From Ciona intestinalis (Eukaryota; Chordata; Ascidiacea; Phlebobranchia; Cionidae), in the NCBI RefSeq assembly GCF_000224145.3, contig NC_020168.2:1319177-1383176 (forward strand): a stretch of DNA of 64,000 nucleotides. Reading direction: 5' to 3'. Both the position numbers and the translations under genes were made by a program. Positions 24,501-38,241 of this stretch are shown here, one piece after another. The first letter of the stretch is position 1. The number at the start of each line of letters is the position of its first letter. The notes below the pieces were generated by a model that saw only the letters and a program-made list of their open reading frames with translations, was not told the DNA's origin and did no database searches.

Positions 24501-27500
24501 ACGCAGAAGAGTAAAGGAGCGATGTTAACCACCGATGGCAAATATGTCGTCCCATATATGGACAAGTAATAAGATTTGTTGCTTAGCTAAAAATTATCAG
24601 ATTGGAATGTTTACAGAGTTTTTTAAAAACAATTTTTTTGGGGGGAGTATTCGGACATTAAACACCCCCTCTATATATGCCACTAAACTTGTGCACAATG
24701 GTGTGCCAGATGTGCTGTGAAAATATTTACATTATTTTTACTAAGTTTTTTTGCTGGTGTTGTTTATAGCGAACTCTAAAGTGTGACAATTTGTAATAAG
24801 GAGCTGACAAAAACTTTATTCAATCTAGGAAAGGATATGAAGTTGGGAAGAAAGAGAAACCTCCATTTATTCCTCAGAGTGAAACGAAGTCGATTGAAGA
24901 TGAGGAAGAAGATGAACCGATTCCTGATGAGTTGATTTGTCTTCTTTGTAAAGATTTGCTCGTAGATGCTGTTGTTATTCCATGTTGCGGAAACAGCTAT
25001 TGTGATGAATGTAAGAGCATTATGACATCATATTAGATTCAATTGTTTAAACACTTTTCACTAAAGGTATCAGAAATGCATTACTTGATTCTGATGACCA
25101 CCAGTGTCCAACTTGCCACAAACAAAACATTTCACCTGATTCATTGATTGCCAACAAGTTTCTTCGACAGGTGCGTGTTTACAACTCAATATTTTATTGC
25201 ACGAAAAGCTGCAGTTATCATCTTGACACTACATTTTAATTGTGTTCGAAAGTTTTCAAGAAACTCCTGTTAATGACAGCTTCAAAATAAGTCTCTCTTC
25301 CTGATAAGCATGTTTGACTGTTTGTACATGGAAAACTTTTTTATCCGATTTTCTACTTTATAAAATTCTCTAGTATCAATTCTAAATGCTGTAGTTTTAT
25401 ATTACATTTCTATACTTTTTTACAGGCAGTGAACAAGTTTAAAAATGACACGGGAATTGCAAAGAAGCGATCCAATGCCCCTGTGTGGCCTCGACCTGCT
25501 GCATCAGAATCTACAAAACCAAAACAAACAAACATTCCGATGAAAGTGAGCTACGGACCACCAAAGGCAGGTTCTCAACTTGATCGTCCCACAACATCTG
25601 GTGCATACGTCGTGAAAGCTAAAACTGACCAGATCGCTCCCCGTGGTTACTCCATTGTAAAAAGAACCAATGAAATTCGAAGCTCATCACCTGTTGATTC
25701 AAATCAACCAATCAGAATTAAGCTTGGAGGATCATCATCTGAGGTACTTCCATCATCAGCTACAACCACGCCATCAGATCAGTCAACAACAACTAGTATT
25801 ACTCCACAAAGTGAAAACTATACTTTTAACTCCACACCTGATACTACTGAAGAAAAGTAAGTTTCTTTGTTTTTTTTACATCTGTATTAGTAAAAATATA
25901 TTTAGTGTTAAATTTCATTAAAAATAGTTTTATTGTTACAATGATTTTTTTGTAATCAGACCAAAAGCTGTGGTTGAGCCAGGACCACCTGGTATTACAC
26001 CTCCCGTTGCTAAAGTTGTACGTCCTCTTGAAGAAAACAGGTTTGGGTTTGTCACTCAACATTTGTATTCCCTCAGTGTAACAGTTTTTTTTTTTATTAC
26101 GTCACGACTCCTATAACACCATTAACAGTATTACCCTTTGTTTTTCTCACATAGCATTATGTGTAAGTCATTTTGTGGTAAAAGCCAAGGCAGTACTAAA
26201 TCCCAGGTTCCCTGCCAATCCCTGGTATATATCACTATAAGATAGGGGCTAGGGCTTCACACATGTGGCATGTAATCTTTAAGCCTTTTCTTTAGCTTCA
26301 AAAATTAAATTAAACACAACTCTGCATTTGACACTAAAGTGTAATTAATAAATACTGAAAATGATTCAGTTGGTTTAAAATAACCTTAAATTTCAGTGAG
26401 CAGAAAGATGAAAAAGATGAAATTGTCAATGATGTTCCTGAGAAGCTGAGTGGAATCCATCCACTTCCACACGACAAAAATGAAACTAATGAACAACCCG
26501 ATAAACAACCTGAACATACAGATTCATTCGAAGCTGTTAAAGCACAAACATTAGATATAAATATAAAACCAATAGAAGATATACCGAAGTTTGAACAACC
26601 AAATTCAATAAACCCAAATATTCCCCAAATAGAGCACCCAGTAGTTACCAAACCACAAGCTGTCATAACACCCCATGTTCCACCGACAAACCTCCCACTT
26701 CCCATTCTACCACCAGTTAACATAAACATCCCACCACCAAGTTTACCAAGAATGCCCACCCTACTCCAACCTACATCACAGCAACCTGTTAGCTTCACAC
26801 AGTCAATTCTTGGACCACCACCCGTAATTTCAGTAAGTTAAAAATATAAACAAAAATACAAAATAAATATAATTGACACTACATCTTTTTATAAAGAAAT
26901 CGGCCTCACATCCAAGTTTGTTCCAACGTCCCCCACCTCCTTTTCCATTCCCACCATTCTTCCCTCTTGGATCCGTTCCCTTTACTCAGCCACCTCCAGG
27001 GTTTCCTCCAAATCTTCCTCCACCAGGGATCAACATCCAATCATTGATTCAAGGTCCTCCACCATCGAGTAAGATGACATTCATTTATGGTTGTTTTTAG
27101 GCCTGTGAATTTTCCCATTTTTTGTTTAATCGTTAACCGTTCAGTTTTAACCGGTTAACCAATACAAGTGTAATCCTAATAAAAGCGTCTTGTTTATCGC
27201 ATTTGATTTGCGAATTTAAAGGCAGCTTTACGATGTACGATTGGACTATGCTTGGAATACACGCACAAACGTACTTAACGTTAAAGTAATGCTTTCTTAT
27301 TCGTATTCAAACCTGTTTTAAAGCACCAGTCAGCTAAATAATTAACATGTGAATTGTAATTATGACGCATATAAACAACGTGTGAATTGCTACTATGTCA
27401 AACAATCGCTATTATGATGCAATGAATCCACATGTAAATGCCTGCTATTTCGTAATAAACATGCTGCTTGGTTGACATTTAAGTTGTCAATTACGTCAAT

Positions 27501-30500
27501 ATAATGTTACATACCCTGCGGTATTAACAATCAAGATTGACGACGTAATCGCAGTTGTAGGTCACGATCAAAGCCACAGCGTCGCTGCGCTCTTTGTCTT
27601 ATTGCGAAGCAATAATCAGCGAACGCGGACACACACCTTTCGTGTAAATAAGACAGATATTGATATACGTGTATGCCCTATGACGTCATAGTCCGGTTAA
27701 TAACTTGAACTTTCTGTTAGCGGTTAACCGAATAAGTTCTGTTAACCGTTAACTTTTAAACAGCCCTAATTGTTTTGTATTAAGGTTTCTTAGCAATTAA
27801 AAAGCCTTTATTCAAAACCGCAATTTAAGAGCTGACAAAACTAGGCACTTCATTGTAAAACGGTTAGAAGTAACAAGGCTTAGAGTTTTGAACTTTTCAA
27901 TTGACATCGGACCTTACCTAATGCATATACCACAGGTATTCCAACACTGACAGGACTTATTCCATCTGTATCATCATCATCGAGGTAAATATTTATTTTA
28001 ACATTTACTTTGATACTCTAATGCAGCCGTTCCCAAACTTTTCTAAAAATTTTGCCTGGTTGACCCTTTGCAATTTTTTTGATATTTTGCCGCCCTATAA
28101 AAATCAGAAAATGCTGTAGGAAAAAATGCAAAAACCACACCAATAAAAGAAAAAGCTAAAACTATCAAACACGGTAAGCTGTTTAATGGGATGGGTTCAC
28201 TTGTTTTGCTGCAATTAACGCATCAATGTTAGGTTTGGCTTTGGACCACAATCATTGCTTCATTGCGGACGCTCTAAAACTGCTGTAGGGTCCCCAGTTT
28301 GGGAGCCACTGTTCTAATCTATGTTGATGGTTTCAGCCATATTGCGAGTCAGCAACGCAAACAACGATCCCCACCTCCGAGAAAACATCCAGATGATTGG
28401 AGGAGGAGTAACCATCGGGGCCAACGAACCAAACTTGATTTAATGTCAGATGAATTTACTGAAAATTTGTCCAAAAACAAAACAAGAAGAAGACGTAGAA
28501 GGTGAAATAGGATTGTATTGGTAATTGGTATATTCACATTTCATAGATGACAAAGAAAGTTAATCGTTTCTGGAGTTAATGACTGAGGGTGATAGGTTTT
28601 AGTGTTAGAAAAAACCATGGTTGGTTTGCTGGGTCAGGTTAAAGTGTTAAAAATTTGTTGTTTAAATTAAATTGAAACAAATTATTACTTAAAGTTTGTT
28701 TTCATGAGAATACATATGAATATGTTTTAAATGTTATGTTTGTGCAGAAGTTACTCATCCAGCTCATATAGTGATTCATCATCAAGTAACTCATCAGGTT
28801 CTTCATATTCATCTGGATCCTCATCATGGTGAGTTGAATAAAACAACATTACTAAGTATATCAGGGATGCTTGTTTCTTTTGGTTAACAGTTTTGTAAAT
28901 CGATTTTTTAAAGTTGTTATTTATATTTAATTGCTACGGTTGGTAAATAAATTTGTATAGTTTCTTACTCTCAACTTACCATTTGTGCATTTTAGAGGGT
29001 GATTATTTGCAATGAATAGGCTACCAATTTACACAACCACTGGTGATTACTAGATGGGAGTAATTTCTATGTCTTGCCAATGTACAAACTTATGCCTACA
29101 GTTGCAGCTGTTTGCAATTTAGTTCTGTTTAATAATTTATGTTCCTCTATTTTTGTGAATAACCCAGTTAAAGTTTGTTTTTTTTCGCAGGTCAAGTAGT
29201 TCATATTCACGAAGTCGCTCAACAAGTCCTCGTAATAAAGGATATAAGAAGAAAAGATCCTCCAAAGTTAGAAGTAGAAAAAAGAGTCGTCCACGATCGA
29301 GGGAAAGACATGATTCAACCCGAGGCAGAAAACATACTAAGCGGAAACATAAATCTCCTCCACGCAGCAGGTTTTTTAATAATATAATAATTATTGGTTT
29401 GAAATATTAATGAATATTCTACTTAGGAAATACAGTCGTAGTAATTCCCGTTCTCCCACTCCAAGGAAAGATGGGAGAGGAAGATCAGATAGAGGAAGAT
29501 CTCCTCCTCCATCACGGAGCAAAGATGCACGTTCACGTGGCAACAAACGTCACAATAAAAATTCCTCGCATCCCCCCATTCCTGTGATTGGTGGAACTGT
29601 TTCAAACCCAGTCATACCAGGTCTTCCATCAAAGGAAGCTGCAGATTATGAAAGAGATCAAGCATTATATGCTCATTATAGACAAGCATATGAGAGGGAC
29701 TGGTATGAGAAAGGCGTGATGCCACCCCCACCATACGATCGCTTCGTACAACCCCGATATTCTCGATCACCGTCGCCTCCTGGTACTGGAAGCAACCCAC
29801 TGCTGCCAGGTAGTGGTCAATGGCGTGAGGAAGGGAAGTTTCATCCTCATTTTAACCAACAGTCAGCTCAACTATACAAAGACAACAGCAATTTTTATGC
29901 TCCAGTTGGTAATAGATTGCAGGCAATTGCAAGCGGTTATGACAACGCAATGGTGGATGATGTTTCACCGAGGTCTTCTCGAAGATATGATGATGAAGCT
30001 TTGCGTGGCAGAAGTAGACGTAATGTGGATTCACGTAGATATGTGAGAAGAGGAGAATCGAGTGATAAACGTGTGAGGACATCTTCTCCAGATCGTGTTG
30101 TTGATGATGGGGATGCTACTCCTGTTCGTGATGAGAGACCGCCTCCGGATGAAGTGGAGATCATTAAAAAAAGCGAGTCACGCAAGAGCAGAGATAATGA
30201 TAGAAGAAGCAGAAGAGATGATAGAAGAAACAAAGATGAGAAGAATCGATTGAAAGAAGAGCGAAGATATTCTTCGAGGGATTCTCATTATAATCGTCAT
30301 CATCATAAAGAATCTTCATCAAAACCAAGATCATCTTCCAAAAGTTTAAAATCTGAAGAAAAATCTACATCTTACTCTTCTAAAAGGACAAGTGATGATA
30401 AATCCTCAAAATCCTCAAAATCTAGTAAAATAAGCAAATCAACCTCAAAGCCTAAGCCTGTATCAAGTAAAAAGAAAATTTCTATTACACTGAAAAGCAT

Positions 30501-32696
30501 ACCAGGAGTAAATAATGAAAATAACAATGAAGCGACTAATGTAACACCAGAGCCTGTTTCTCAAGCACCAAGCAATGAGATTTCCGAGACCTCAGCCAAG
30601 TCGGCAAGTAATAAGATTGTTGAAAAGAATTCCTATGGTGACACTTGTGAACCCCAATCTTCTGTTCAAAACAAGAGTCCTGAATCCAAAACAGGTGATG
30701 ATTCAGCTAAACTAAAAGGATTTACAAATTCCACATTTAAAGAAATTTCTCCTTTGGAAACGACAGCAGAACATAATGTTGAAAATGATTTAAAATCTAA
30801 ACAAGAGAAACATAATGAAACTTTACAGGAAGATGCTTCGGATGAAAACATTCCTGAAGTTGTTTCAGCTGCTGATGAGGATGAGAGTAAAATGAAGTCC
30901 TCTGTAGAGCACGAGATTTTGAATTCTCAATCTCAAATTGAAGCTGATGCCAATGCTGAAGGAAGCGATAAGGTGTCAGATAAAAAAGACAGCAATAAAG
31001 TGTTGGGTAATAAGGAAGAAAATCCAATAGTTTACCATACAGATGATATGCAAAGTAAAGATGTCAAACGAGTTCCGTCTCCCATTATATTTACAAAGAC
31101 TGATGAAACTTTTGAGAACAACTTGAAATCCTCTGACAAAGTACCAGCACCTTCAACACACAGACGCAAAGTAAAAGAAGTTTTTTCAGTTGAGGACAAA
31201 CAGCGCTTGAGCAACCTTATCGTACCAAACGCCAAACCATCGCATTCAAAGTCAAAATCTCACTTAGTTCCTCGAGAAAAGAGCAAAAAGTCACTTCGAA
31301 AGAAAAGTAAAGATAAAAGTAATACAGAACCATCCGGGAAAGAGAAGAAGTTTGTTGAATACGATGGCACAGCGCCCCCACCTCCTGGAGATGAACTTGT
31401 GAAGATTAATCTACCAAAATCAAGGTTTTTAGATCTAAAGATTAAATCCTACTTTTAGTAATTCAGTTGTTTATGTTTTATTGCCTAATAATGGTTTGGT
31501 TTAAATGATTTAATAAAATTTGTTTAACATTGCAACTCCAAGAGTTAAAAACACTGGTGTCCAATGTTTTATCACCCTACAAGCTTACTTGTATATTTTT
31601 GTTGCTGATTGATTTTCATTTAGTGTATGGTTCAATTTGATTGACATTAGTAAGGACTGGGAGCAGTTTATTACTTGTGTTACTTAACTGGCTTGTTTGT
31701 AGGTGGGATGATTCAGATGATGGAATTCCCCATGAAACATCAGAAGCTACAGGTAAAAGTAGGAGGATTAGGATCAAACGGAAATCTCTTCAAAGTGAAG
31801 TCATCAAAGATGATAAAATGATGAAAGGTGTTTCCGATGATCTTGCTTCGACAGTTGGTAAATCTTCGTCAATAGCTGAACATTCAGTGGATGCAAAAAT
31901 TCTGATCACTCTTCCACAAAACGATGATAAACAAAATCAAGATGTAAAAAATCGCCAAGTGTCATTAGTAAATACCGAAAATACAAAGCAAGATGTTGAA
32001 GAGAAAAAAGAAATTCATGTTTCTGTAAAGGGAAAAGCTCTCAATGTGACATCCATGAGGTCTTCTCGTGGGGAGGAATATCATGACGAAGATGCTTTGG
32101 ATCTTCAACCTTTATCAGGTTTAAGTAACACTGAATCAATTTCGGATAAAACTGAGAAGAAAAAGAAGAAGAAGAAGAAAAAGAAGCATAAAAATAAATC
32201 TAAGAAATATTCCCATGAATCCAAAAGTGAAGTGAAAGATGCTCCTCTTTCGGATACTGCACAATATGAAAAGGAGTTTACTCCCTGTGAGGAAGATGCA
32301 GCAGCAGAAAATAATAAGAGGAAGCATCGAAGCGATTCAGGTTCCCCGCATCAGAAAACTAAATCAAAGAAGAGTGGGAAGGAGATGGTTGATAGGAAGC
32401 GAAGGAGGCGAGCATCTGATTATAGTGATGATGGAAGGATGGAAAACTCCGACGATGATGAAACTACAAAAAGAAATTCTAGACGTCATTATTCGCGTGA
32501 ACGATCACATCGAGGTCGCTCGTCTTCAATTCGTGATGAAGATTATTCACAAAGAAAGCGACGCATTTCAAGCGAAAGAAAGTCACGTGACCGCTCCCGA
32601 AACCGCGGAAAGAAGCGAAAGAAAGATCGACGTCGACATCGTAAAAGGAAATATTCGTATGATCAATCTCCATCGACTTCTTACTCTGACACTTAA
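21553..32696 (+). CDS. RBBP6: RBBP6-type E3 ubiquitin ligase / 3'-end processing factor
   Basis: Hand-spliced exons: 21553-21718, 21949-22045, 22138-22195, 23680-23727, 23872-23960, 24019-24148, 24429-24565, 24829-25010, 25067-25170, 25426-25856, 25960-26040, 26397-26832, 26897-27068, 27936-27984, 28337-28501, 28748-28828, 29191-29370, 29427-31424, 31703-32696; phases agree throughout, giving 1865 residues. N-terminal ubiquitin-like DWNN domain (MSAIHYKFSCSTEY.., DLQITNAQT, ALIPKNTAVLVRRIPLG); CCHC zinc knuckle CFRCNQMGHYSTQC (about 182-195); RING/U-box ICLLCKDLL..VVIPCCGNSYCDEC..CPTCH (about 275-325); proline-rich stretch; RS-rich region and long Lys/Ser/Glu-rich disordered tail (from about 760). 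Known family role: ubiquitin ligase acting on p53/YBX1-type substrates and a component of the cleavage/polyadenylation machinery, nuclear. AATAAA at 32828 follows the stop. Introns 13 and 14 carry hAT-like elements. Confidence 0.95.
23384..23407. repeat. (TA)n microsatellite in an RBBP6 intron
   Basis: About 12 uninterrupted TA units in the long intron between exons 22138-22195 and 23680-23727. That 1.5-kb intron otherwise shows no feature I can name. Confidence 0.9.
27099..27769. mobile_element. hAT-like non-autonomous element in RBBP6 intron 13
   Basis: 671 bp. Termini AGGCCTGTGAATTTTC and (reverse complement of the right end) TTAGGGCTGTTTAAAAG, followed by repeated GTTAACCGGTTAACC-type blocks in both arms, typical of hAT ends. 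Flanking 8-mers TTGTTTTT and TTGTTTTG form a 7/8 target duplication. No transposase frame inside. Confidence 0.75.
28024..28311. mobile_element. hAT-like MITE in RBBP6 intron 14
   Basis: 288 bp, CAGCCGTTCCCAAACTTTT to CCCAGTTTGGGAGCCACTG: the classic hAT CAGNGGTTCCCAAAC termini. Flanking 8-mers CTCTAATG and TTCTAATC share TCTAAT, an aged 8-bp duplication. It ends about 26 bases from the next exon at 28337. Confidence 0.85.
31512..31517 (+). terminator. Intronic poly(A) signal in the last RBBP6 intron
   Basis: AATAAA 54 bases after an in-frame stop at 31456-31458 that is reached if the donor at 31425 (AG|GTTTTT, weak) is not used. Retention would add the 11-residue tail FLDLKIKSYF plus one junction residue and give a truncated protein of about 1545 residues lacking the final exon. 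Confidence 0.4.
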
Positions 32697-32827
32697 CGGA
32701 TTTAAAAGACATATTTTGCTCTTATAAGTGATCTTTGGTTTCGCCGATTACGGACGAAATAGTTGCTTCCAAATGCGGCTGTTGCTATAATTTCAATACG
32801 ATCATAATAGACTCGTGTAGTAAACGA

Positions 32828-32833
32828 AATAAA
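32828..32833 (+). terminator. RBBP6: Distal poly(A) signal of RBBP6
   Basis: AATAAA 132 bases after the stop. On the opposite strand ATTAAA at 32863-32868 could serve the convergent receptor gene, so the 3' UTRs of the two genes may overlap. Confidence 0.55.
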
Positions 32834-33013
32834 ATTAAGCTATTTGAATAAGTTGAGTTTAATATTTTCCTCTACTGCGACAATAAGGCAAGATAATAGT
32901 AATGCAAAACAGTTGGTGATTAAAAACATGGAACTAAAGGCGTGAAATAGAACTGTACGAAACGATTAACCTTGGCAACGTTTTCTTACATAAACATGTG
33001 TCAGTAATAGGGA

Positions 33014-36000
33014 TTATGTCAGGTCTTTTGGTTTGGATAATTCGCTTGTTTCTGTAAAGAAAGACGTGCATTCTAAGCCATTTGTTATCTGGTTATCATC
33101 CGATGTGTTCTCGTGCGAAATATCCCTGTTCTCAGTTTCAATTATTTCTGGTGAAGGGTTGAGTGCACTTGTAACAAGAGTAATGCTGCGGTTTCTCTTA
33201 TTTCCAGCACAACCGTTCGCTTGCTTCGACCTTGACAGGTGGCGCGACCACTGGTTCTCTGTAATATTATCATAGTTATAACACGTAGTTGCCAAAAATA
33301 ACAGAACTTTGCTGTTGGCATAAGAAAAAACTTTTCTTACGCCTGCTGTATTCTTTTCTGTTGGTACACATAAAACAAGATTTGACTCGTCGTAACTTCT
33401 TGGACACTTCTACTTGTACATCATGATGTGCGTAATAGTAAACAAGACAAACAAAGAAACCCTTGGAATAAAATATAAACTTCTAAATCTGGTTCCAATT
33501 CGGGTCGCTTATAAAATATTTACCTGAAAAGAATCTAAAACAGTATTGAAATAGAGAAAAACTGTTTCGCCGGTCGTTCCATAACCTGGACTGATAATAA
33601 ATAGAACGTAGGTCAAACCAAGCAATGGGAAAAGCACTAAGGCTGCTTTCGCTGTTTTGAAGTAATGCGTGCTTTCAATAGAAGAACCGTCAGCAGGCCT
33701 TCGAGCTGGTGGGTTGCAGAGTTTAACGACAAGGATCCGAATAACGTTGATCATAATCACAAAGTTTATCTGCGATGTAACGATATTGCTTGTTAGTTTT
33801 ATTACACGTGGAGTTTTCTTTGTGGGTAATTTCTGGTGGAGACATTACATGAATTAAATTACTAATCAGGTAGGTACAAAACCTCTCCTTAATATATATG
33901 ATATATGACTAAATAATAAAATATCAAGCTTGCGATAAAAATAGGCCTATTTATACAGAAGGTCTTTGCATAGTTTGTTTTTGTTGTTTGTTTAACTTGG
34001 TTTATTCCGTGTTTACATGGCCTCAGGCGTGATTAGTTTGATAACAAAAATCAGGAAAATCTCCTTAACTGTCGCGACTAATGCTCCGGCTAAAGAGAGA
34101 TAATTGTTGGTGTGGTATCAAAATTTCTATTAAGACATTAGCTTACCAAAAGTGCAATTAGCACCGGCACTTTGAAGATGTAATCTGCGTTACTTAAGCT
34201 TTGACCAGGCAACCAGCATGTTCCGGTTTCTAAAACAGACTTCGTTGCAGCCCATGCGCTCATTATCAACACAGGAAATCCTGGATAAAGAGCATTTCGT
34301 CACAATTTAAAAACACTAAAACTTAGGAGACTTACCCCAACCAACGGTTACGTAAAACCTCCATGACAATTTATCGTCGTTACCAAGTTGGATCGCAACA
34401 TATCTATGCAGGTATATACCTTCCAGGAACATCCAACAATAGCTGGTTGTTTGACCGTAATTAAATACCGTTACCATGATCGGGCAGATTATCTGGTTTA
34501 AAATAAATCAAAAGAATAGTTTTGTTTATACGCGGCTACAAAAATACTTTTCGCAACAAAAGGGAGAATAAGCCGAACAAAAATGTGCGGTATGTATCAT
34601 ATCTGAGCAGATCGAGTAACGAAATATGTAACCTTTATGTTTATGTTTTAAAGGAATGTAAATTATTCATTCTCAAACGGTCTCTCCATGAACCAACAAA
34701 GTTAAAACAACAAAACAGTCTCGTAAAATCAAACAGCTGTAAAATAATCCGCTGTGTTGCGACAATGCATGGGATTTTCCATAAGAAATTTATACGTCAC
34801 CCAACTTGACCGTTTCCAGTTTCTATTCTACTAACAAAATATTTCGGAATTTTTTAAGTGGATGCTTATATGCTTCATGATATTGTGAAGTTTAGACTTT
34901 ATTACATTTTAATTTAACGTTTTAACACAGCAACATCAACGTTTAGTTATATTTCTTTGGCAAAACACCAGCCTACCCCGGCGCGGCCATTTTCGATAAT
35001 TATTTCAAAGTCAGAAGCATCCATTAATTGTAAAAATCTAAAATATTTAGAAATAAACACTAGCAAAAAACGGTCAAACTGAGTGACATGTTTTCTTCTA
35101 AAAAAATCCAAAGTGTCTATAAAGGACATGTGGCAATACGTACGCTGCGACGGAAACATAGTTTTAGTACTTTGGGGTAGGTTGGGACATCTTTAGCACA
35201 TAATATCGAAATATTCTGACCGTGTTTTAAACAATTAACAACGCTCTATGGAAGTCGTGCGGATATAGTTTTATAATTATTTGAATGTTAATGTGTGTTT
35301 ACTACCAAATGAGACGATAAAGTAGAATGAAAATAAAGATGTCCCATCTTCCCCCATCCTCCTTTTGCCCGGGTTTCTATAATGACCTTAACGTTGCTCC
35401 GCCACGCGAGGATAAATAAGTGATATAATAACATTCATTAATAAATAAACAAATGAAAATGAATATACATAACTTACTGAAAATAAATTAAAATAACTGA
35501 AAATGATGCATCCATTTAGTAAAGCATGTGTTATCATGTCCGAAAATATTACATAATTTAACGAAACATATCGAACGTGTTGGTGTTTACCGTTTTGTTT
35601 TCATTATTGCTGAAACCCATAAAGAGGTACAAGCATATCCATAACACGTTTCTCAACATTAGAGACATGACAAAGTTCCAATGAATAATGTACAGACAAC
35701 CGCTTCTGTAACTCCACTGTGATCTATTAAATATTTGGGACAATATTTACAGAGTGTACTATAATAGCATTTAATTTCACCATAGATAATGTGTTTTTGT
35801 GGTATAATGATTTTTACCGCCAGAAAATGATTTGGAAAACATTCGTTACAGGTTAATTAGGCCGTATTGCTATATAACTACTATGCACATAAAGGGGCAT
35901 AGGCTACCAGCAATGAAAAATCAAACATTGTGTATTGATAGAAATGCATGTGATCTATAAGGTACTACCAAAGTTTCAAACAGATTTTTAAAAAGTGCAT

Positions 36001-38241
36001 GTCAAAACCGTAAATCCAACTGGAAAAAACGGCCGTACGACAATTGAGTTGGCCATAAAAAAGTGTCACTAAACTTTGACCGTTGGGTAAAAAGCAAAGA
36101 AAATTGATCAAATCAAAATTCGAGTCTGGACTATGAGTGTTTGCTGACCACATGGTTTAAATAAATCGAGAAAATCATGATTTCCATGAGAAAAGTTTAT
36201 AAAAAAACTATAAAGTAATCATTTTAAATACATATATAGCATATTCACCTAATTGAACAAAATATAATGAAGGCTACTATCAATGTAAACAATGATAGAC
36301 CTCGACCAGCCATTGAAATCTTAACAACATTAGCAAAATGAATCTCACACGGTTGTTTCTGAAAAGATCACTTCATTACTTATTAAGCACCAAAACATCT
36401 ATATAGTCTATAAAAGGTATATAAACTACTTTACCAAGATGCATTTTACAAATATTACCGTGCATATTTGGCATAACAAAGCTAACAGTCGATACAAAAT
36501 CTAAATTCATTCCGATGCATAATTCATGGTTTTTAACAAAATCGATTATTACTCTGTGATAAATTAAACTTGACAAACAACAATTCTAAATTCGAAAATT
36601 AATTAAATTTGTTTAAAAATAACAAAAATATGTCGGAACCGTCTCACCTCTTTTGGTGTAAAACCATACGTGTGGAAGAACTCAGCGACATCTTTGCAAA
36701 CAATCTAAGCAATGCAACTATAAATAACTACAGCTTTTATACAAAACATGCTTTCCAGTCATCAAACTTACTATAATGCCCATGCAAGTATTAGAGAAAA
36801 AAAACGGCAGCTAAAAATCCTGTACCCTAGCATACCTCGTCAAGTATAGGTCGGCAGTTATATTCTGATCGATTTTCCCAACGCCCGCCCTCCAAACATT
36901 TCCTGGTTACCGTATCTGCGGGGAAAAGAAGATATTATGACTTTTATGTTTCTTTTAAACATTTGCACAAACTTTACCTGAAGTATTGTATGGTATGCCA
37001 TTCAATTCTTCCAAACAACTAACTGACGCCGTTTGACCACTTTTCGATTGATGGAAACATGTACCTAACCCATCTATCATACTTGGACAGAAACCATCTG
37101 CACGATAAATTAAAAAGAAAATTAACAAACTATTTTTAAAAAAAACAAAAATTATCGATGTAATATAATGATCAAACATCCGAATATTTCTCCCGTCGTG
37201 AATTTATTCCAGTTCACCAAAACACAACGTTAGTGCGCTAATGTATAAGTTCGTAGTTTAAGTACATTATCTAGAAACAGTTTCGGAATTATTTGCGGAC
37301 AAGGTGAGCTCTGTTATCAAGTTACTCACCAAATTTATTCTCCATTTCGCAGAAGTGAATAACTTGACAAGCCGCTTGTGACGTCATAATACGTTCTAGA
37401 ACTTCACGCTTGTTTGTGTAATTTGCGGCAATTGATCTAATTGGGTAAATTTAGAGCTTAAATACATATTTTGTAACAATTTGCACTAACCTGTATTCGT
37501 TACATGCTTCCTCAATTGCGGGATCTCGTATTGATGTATTTTCTGATAAAATTGGTATTTTTATGAAATACGCACAGAAAAATGTTTCGTCAATTTTTTT
37601 AGCGTATAGTTGTCTATGTGTCAGATATTCATCATTCGTCGTAATCTCACCACATAACCACCGTTATTTCATTGACCACACGTCCAAATACACAGCACAA
37701 CAATAACAGTAGAGTAGTTTACCTGATCTTGCATTCGAATCAGTCGAAGATCTGAAGTCAATCGGCTGCGGTGATAAAGTGGTCTGACCGCTTGAGGTAA
37801 ACATCGTTGCAGTGTGTTTTGGGCTAGTTCTATCGGGAAACATCTGCAGATATATTATTATGTACTTTGACGCGGTCATGTACGAAAACACGCAGTGATA
37901 GATTCTTATTTCGAGTATTCCGATTTCCCTGTTCGATTCTCAAAACACGATATCTCAATTTCACGTTTACGATCTGCTTGGAACGTGGCCTACAGCGATC
38001 ACGACTACGGTGTACGTAGGCTTCCTTATAACACTTACTTGTGAAATTTGTATCCAATTTTGTGCTTTGTATTTAATAAAATAAACGTTTATACTTAAGT
38101 TTATGTTATATACTTCCAGTTAAGAATATATTTAGAGAAATAATGAAAGCAATTTACTATGTAGCTTATAAATACAAATCATGCATAGTATACCTGTAAT
38201 ATAATCAAGCAGGCTATCCGTAACATCGCATCTTTCATCAT
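33014..38241 (-). CDS. CRHR: Class B (secretin-family) GPCR, CRH-receptor-like
   Basis: Hand-spliced exons (5' to 3'): 38241-38194, 37843-37723, 37542-37491, 37436-37330, 37097-36978, 36915-36836, 36704-36648, 36358-36249, 35705-35591, 34492-34336, 34280-34147, 33769-33524, 33461-33341, 33258-33014; 570 residues. Signal sequence MMKDAMLRIACLIILQ, then a hormone-receptor ectodomain with cysteine pattern GFCPSMIDGLGTC..VSCLEE..RKCLEGGRWENRSEYNC. TM1 about 208-229; TM2 exon has CLYIIHWNFVMSLMLRN, the IHWNLISAFILRN-type signature of CRH receptors; TM3 NYGQTTSYCWMFLEGIYLH; ECL2 Cys in ETGTCWLPG; TM5-6 INFVIMINVIRILVVKL and LVLFPLLGLTYVLF; TM7 end GFFVCLVYYYAHHDVQ. Ligand unknown; DH44/calcitonin-type receptors are less similar at TM2 and TM6. 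Oddity: the usual YCFxNxEVQ motif reads YYYAHHDVQ. Convergent with RBBP6, 317 bases between stops. Confidence 0.9.
35166..35361 (-). mobile_element. 193-bp-family MITE, copy 10 (reverse)
   Basis: GTACTTTGGGGTAGGTTGGG to CATCTTCCCCCATCCTCC; diverged ends, conserved reversed interior (CCGTGTTTTAAACAATTAAC). In the long intron between the TM2 and TM3 exons of the CRHR-like gene (34493-35590), which also holds a SINE-tail-like stretch at 35395-35440. Confidence 0.8.

Noticed and set aside
33033..33275. Plus-strand 80-codon frame next to the RBBP6 end
   Set aside because: Exact antisense of the last coding exon of the CRHR-like receptor.
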